A stretch of DNA of 64,000 nt from Rhizobium sp. Leaf306 (GTDB lineage Bacteria; Pseudomonadota; Alphaproteobacteria; Rhizobiales; Rhizobiaceae), in contig NZ_LMNX01000003.1 of the NCBI RefSeq assembly GCF_001423425.1, positions 965,577-1,029,576 of the forward strand, given 5' to 3'. The notes beneath the pieces were generated by a model. The model had not been told where the DNA came from. It did not search any database and saw nothing but the letters and a program-made list of their open reading frames with translations. The first letter of the stretch is position 1. Each line of letters begins with the position of its first letter. This document shows, piece after piece, positions 61,323 to 64,000 of this stretch. The position numbers were made by a program, and so were the translations under genes.

Positions 61323-62816
61323 ATGAACCTTCAATTGAGGTCACCCAGTTCAGCGACCGGCGAATTTCTTGCGCGCCGGCATGGGATGATGATCGGTGGT
61401 GAATGGAAACAAGCCGTTTCGGGCCAACTCTGCGATGTGATCGATCCCGGCAGCGGTAAGATCGTCGCTCAGGTTCCGAACGGCAGCGCCGAAGACGTCG
61501 ATATCGCGGTGCGTGCAGCGCGGGGTGCATTCGAAAACCCGTCCTGGCGGGCCATGAAACCGAACGAGCGCTCGAAGCTTCTTTGGCGGTTCGCGGACCT
61601 GATTGAGGCTAATCTCGATCTTCTGGCGGAAATCGAAACTGTCAACAACGGCATGCCGCTGCCAGTGGCAAAGGTTGGACATCTAGCCAGTTCAATCGAC
61701 CTGATCCGCTATACCGCTGGTTGGCCGACCAAACTGACGGGCGAAACGATCCCCGTTTCCGCTCCTGGCGAATGGCACGCCTACACACTACGCGATCCGA
61801 TCGGCGTCGTCTGCCAGATTGTACCCTGGAACGGTCCGCTGATGATGGCGGTATGGAAGATCGCTCCCGCCCTTGCGGCGGGTTGCACCGTCATTCTCAA
61901 ACCCGCGGAACAGACGCCCCTGAGTGCGCTTCTGTTGGCCGAACTGGCACTAGAGGCCGGTTTTCCGAAGGGTGTGTTTAACGTGGTCACCGGCGGCGGC
62001 TCGGTCGGCGCGGCGATGGCGTCTCACCCCGATGTCGACAAAATCGCCTTCACCGGATCGACACAGGTCGGCCGCGCCATCGTGACGGCATCGGCTGCCA
62101 GCAACCTCAAGCGCGTATCTCTGGAACTCGGCGGCAAAAGCCCGGTCATCATATTTCCCGATGCCGATCTAGAGAGCGCCATTTCCGGCGTCGCCGCGGG
62201 TATTTTCTCAGGTGCCGGGCAGATATGCACCGCAGGCTCGCGTGTCTATGCCCACAGGGACGTATTCGACCGCATCGTCGAAGGTGTTGCCACGGCCGCC
62301 GAGGCTTTGAATGTGGGTTACGGCTTTAACGAAGGCGTCCAGATGGGGCCACTGATATCGTCGGCCCACCTTGATCGGGTATCTTCGATGACCAATGCGG
62401 GTGTTCGGGAGGGCGCAACCGTCGTCACCGGCGGCGAGCAGATTTCGTCCGAGGGATATTTCTACAAACCCACCGTTCTCGCAAGCCTCCGCCCTGACAT
62501 GAGCGTCGTTAAGGAGGAAATCTTCGGACCGGTACTCAGTGTCCTTCGCTATGACGACGACGATCTCGACAGGATCGCCACCGAGGCAAATAGCAGTGTT
62601 TATGGCTTGGCTGCCAGCATCTGGACTCGCGATTTCAAGGTGGCTCACAAGATGGCCGCCCGCATCCGCGCCGGCACCATTGGCATCAACCGCCATTTTG
62701 TCGGTGACAGCGCCCTTCCGTTCGGTGGCTTCCGTCAGTCCGGTTGGGGACGTGAACGTGGTCGCGAGGTGTTCGACAGCTATCTCGAGACAAAGTCGAT
62801 CGCCAGCCCGCTCTGA
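61323..62816 (+). CDS. Aldehyde dehydrogenase
   Basis: ATG 61323 follows AAGGAGAGACC. The 497-residue enzyme has general base E268 (SLELGGKSPVI), nucleophile C302 (GAGQICTAGSRVY), IVPWNGPLMM near 168 and the C-terminal PFGGFRQSGWGRERG. It completes an alcohol - aldehyde - acid route with the preceding dehydrogenase, giving the acid that the CoA ligase at 48531 could activate (inference). Confidence 0.94.
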   Translation: MNLQLRSPSSATGEFLARRHGMMIGGEWKQAVSGQLCDVIDPGSGKIVAQVPNGSAEDVDIAVRAARGAFENPSWRAMKPNERSKLLWRFADLIEANLDLLAEIETVNNGMPLPVAKVGHLASSIDLIRYTAGWPTKLTGETIPVSAPGEWHAYTLRDPIGVVCQIVPWNGPLMMAVWKIAPALAAGCTVILKPAEQTPLSALLLAELALEAGFPKGVFNVVTGGGSVGAAMASHPDVDKIAFTGSTQVGRAIVTASAASNLKRVSLELGGKSPVIIFPDADLESAISGVAAGIFSGAGQICTAGSRVYAHRDVFDRIVEGVATAAEALNVGYGFNEGVQMGPLISSAHLDRVSSMTNAGVREGATVVTGGEQISSEGYFYKPTVLASLRPDMSVVKEEIFGPVLSVLRYDDDDLDRIATEANSSVYGLAASIWTRDFKVAHKMAARIRAGTIGINRHFVGDSALPFGGFRQSGWGRERGREVFDSYLETKSIASPL

Positions 62817-62835
62817 AATCGAACAACACAAAAAC

Positions 62836-62860
62836 GCCGGGCAGTTCATGACTGCCCGGC
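62836..62860. terminator. Bidirectional terminator hairpin
   Basis: GCCGGGCAG-TTCATGA-CTGCCCGGC is a perfect 9-bp GC-rich stem, preceded by AAAAC and followed by TTTGCG, between convergent genes. Confidence 0.85.
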
Positions 62861-62885
62861 TTTGCGTTACCTGATGCCAACCGTG

Positions 62886-64000
62886 TCAGGCCAGCGATCG
62901 ATAGGCCGCATCGATCAAGCTAGTGGCACGGCGGCCCGTATCGGTACCGTCGTGCATCCTGTTGGTAGTGTAGCAGAACGACAGACCGGCGACCGGATCT
63001 GCAAAACTCTGCGAGCCGCCAGCGCCGGAATGCCCGAACGTCTTCATATTTGGGCCCATCGCCCTGTGAGGGGGCGAGTTCAGCATGAAACCAACAGCCA
63101 TCCGCAGCCGGTTGGTCTCCGCCGTTTCGCCGCTCGGGAGCTGTTCCTTCAGGAAGTCTGCCAGTACGTGAGAAGATACCAGCGGTTCGGCGCCGTCTGC
63201 TACGCCGCCTGCCAGTGCATTGTAGATATTCGCGACCCCGCGAGCGGTGCCGTGCCCGTTGACCGAGGGGATTTCACTCGAACGCCATTGCTTCGAATTG
63301 TAATTCTCGCTGTCTGGAACCGCTTTCCATATCCGGTATGCGATCGAATCTTCGGGCTCGCGTTTTGCGGCGTTGACGATATTGTCGGCGGACGCGACCA
63401 TGGTCGCGCAGCGCGCCTGCTTCCCGTCGTCTAGGCCGATGAAATAATCGGCACCCAGTGGCCCGGCAATCTCGTCCTGCAGGAATTTGCCCGCCGTCTT
63501 GCCGGTCACGCGCCGCAGCAATTCGCCCGAGATGAAACCGAGCGTCGATGAGTGGTAGACCTGCACTTCGCCCGCCGGCCATAGCGGTTTCTGTCCTGCC
63601 ACCGCAGCAACCATCTTCTGCCAATCGTAGATGTCGCCGGGTTCTGCAAGATCGGCGACCGGGATGCCTGCGAGATGTCCCAACGCCTGGCGAACCGTGA
63701 TTGCCGCCTTGCCCTGTGCAGCAAATTCCGGCCAATAGTCTGCAACAGGCCTGTCTAGTTCGATCAATTTCCGGTCGGCCGCTATCGCGAGGCACGCCAT
63801 GGAAACGCCCTTGGCAACGGACATCATGCAGGCAATGGTATCTTCCTGCCATGGGTCAAGGGATGTGGTATCCCGCACCCCTCCCCAGAGATCGACGACG
63901 AGTTCGTTGCGATGATAGATCGCGATTGCGGATCCAAGCTCGCCATGCGAAGCGAAGTTTTCACGGAAAGACTGGGCCACCGGCTCGAAGCGGGCCGAAT
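62886..64000 (-). CDS. Serine beta-lactamase-like hydrolase (class C/EstB fold), 5' partial
   Basis: The frame is open to the window edge (..ARFEPV before AQSFRENFASHGELG), so the start is outside; GTG 63980 is an internal codon rather than a convincing start. The visible 370 residues have the SxxK motif (MMSVAKGVSM), a Tyr motif in VYHSSTLGF and a C-terminal FGHSGAGGS resembling the HTG/KTG box. EstB-type members are esterases rather than antibiotic-degrading enzymes, and PVVDLWGG-like wording (ELVVDLWGGVRD) fits that group. No signal peptide can be judged. Confidence 0.88.
   Translation of the reverse strand, partial: SARFEPVAQSFRENFASHGELGSAIAIYHRNELVVDLWGGVRDTTSLDPWQEDTIACMMSVAKGVSMACLAIAADRKLIELDRPVADYWPEFAAQGKAAITVRQALGHLAGIPVADLAEPGDIYDWQKMVAAVAGQKPLWPAGEVQVYHSSTLGFISGELLRRVTGKTAGKFLQDEIAGPLGADYFIGLDDGKQARCATMVASADNIVNAAKREPEDSIAYRIWKAVPDSENYNSKQWRSSEIPSVNGHGTARGVANIYNALAGGVADGAEPLVSSHVLADFLKEQLPSGETAETNRLRMAVGFMLNSPPHRAMGPNMKTFGHSGAGGSQSFADPVAGLSFCYTTNRMHDGTDTGRRATSLIDAAYRSLA

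Noticed and set aside
1..64000. CRISPR arrays, intact tRNA or rRNA genes, replication origin
   Set aside because: No regularly spaced repeats, no complete cloverleaf and no repABC or DnaA-box cluster was seen on reading the window.

Overview
The window looks like an accessory region of an alphaproteobacterial genome, most probably a Rhizobiales member of the Rhizobium/Agrobacterium/Ensifer type. The evidence is the gene content (polar amino-acid, CUT2 sugar and Dpp-type ABC importers, many GntR and LysR regulators, catabolic operons with ATGA overlaps), the moderately high GC, and strong AGGAGG ribosome sites. No intact rRNA, tRNA or CRISPR array was seen. The genus call is inference from gene style, not from a marker gene.

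Region 1 (1-17.6 kb) is a patchwork of accessory DNA. It holds the end of an amino-acid ABC importer whose ATPase carries an apparent in-frame deletion, a two-gene membrane-anchored hypothetical pair, a 1.6-kb stretch of repeats and transposase remnants, an ABC exporter, and a tyrosine recombinase beside a tRNA-like fragment. These are followed by a roughly 1550-residue membrane-spanning P-loop NTPase with its small secreted partner (7.3-12.5 kb), a DUF3616-like remnant, and a compact locus of unknown function (13.5-17.1 kb). That last locus encodes four exported proteins, one of them an HEXXH metallopeptidase, plus one membrane protein. These two loci are the best candidates for undescribed systems.

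Region 2 (17.7-29.5 kb) is a ten-gene sugar or polyol operon on the minus strand. In transcription order it runs SDR, class II aldolase, CUT2 binding protein, ATPase, two permeases, PfkB kinase, SDR, aldehyde dehydrogenase, MFS. A GntR/UTRA regulator lies upstream, with a perfect 14-bp palindrome between it and the operon. The genes fit oxidation to a ketose, phosphorylation, aldol cleavage and oxidation of the aldehyde. A VapBC pair follows.

Region 3 (30.6-42.4 kb) has two divergent LysR/MFS modules. Between them are an HD-domain protein and three consecutive exported type-B carboxylesterase paralogues; an enolase-superfamily enzyme closes the region. Four genes share nearly the same GGAGGAGGA leader.

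Region 4 (42.7-62.8 kb) is a catabolic regulon. All four divergent intergenic regions contain the palindromic motif CTGT(C/T)(A/G)ACAG, six copies in all. The regulon includes a hydantoinase-like amidohydrolase, an isochorismatase-fold hydrolase, an ICL/PEPM lyase, a second amidohydrolase, a phenylacetate-CoA-ligase-like enzyme, an enoyl-CoA hydratase, a bicupin and a tandem alpha/beta-hydrolase lacking nucleophile serines. It also includes an FAD oxidase, a Dpp-like importer, an alcohol dehydrogenase, an aldehyde dehydrogenase and an FCD-type GntR regulator that probably binds the motif. The substrate is not recognisable from sequence alone. The window ends inside a serine beta-lactamase-like hydrolase gene.
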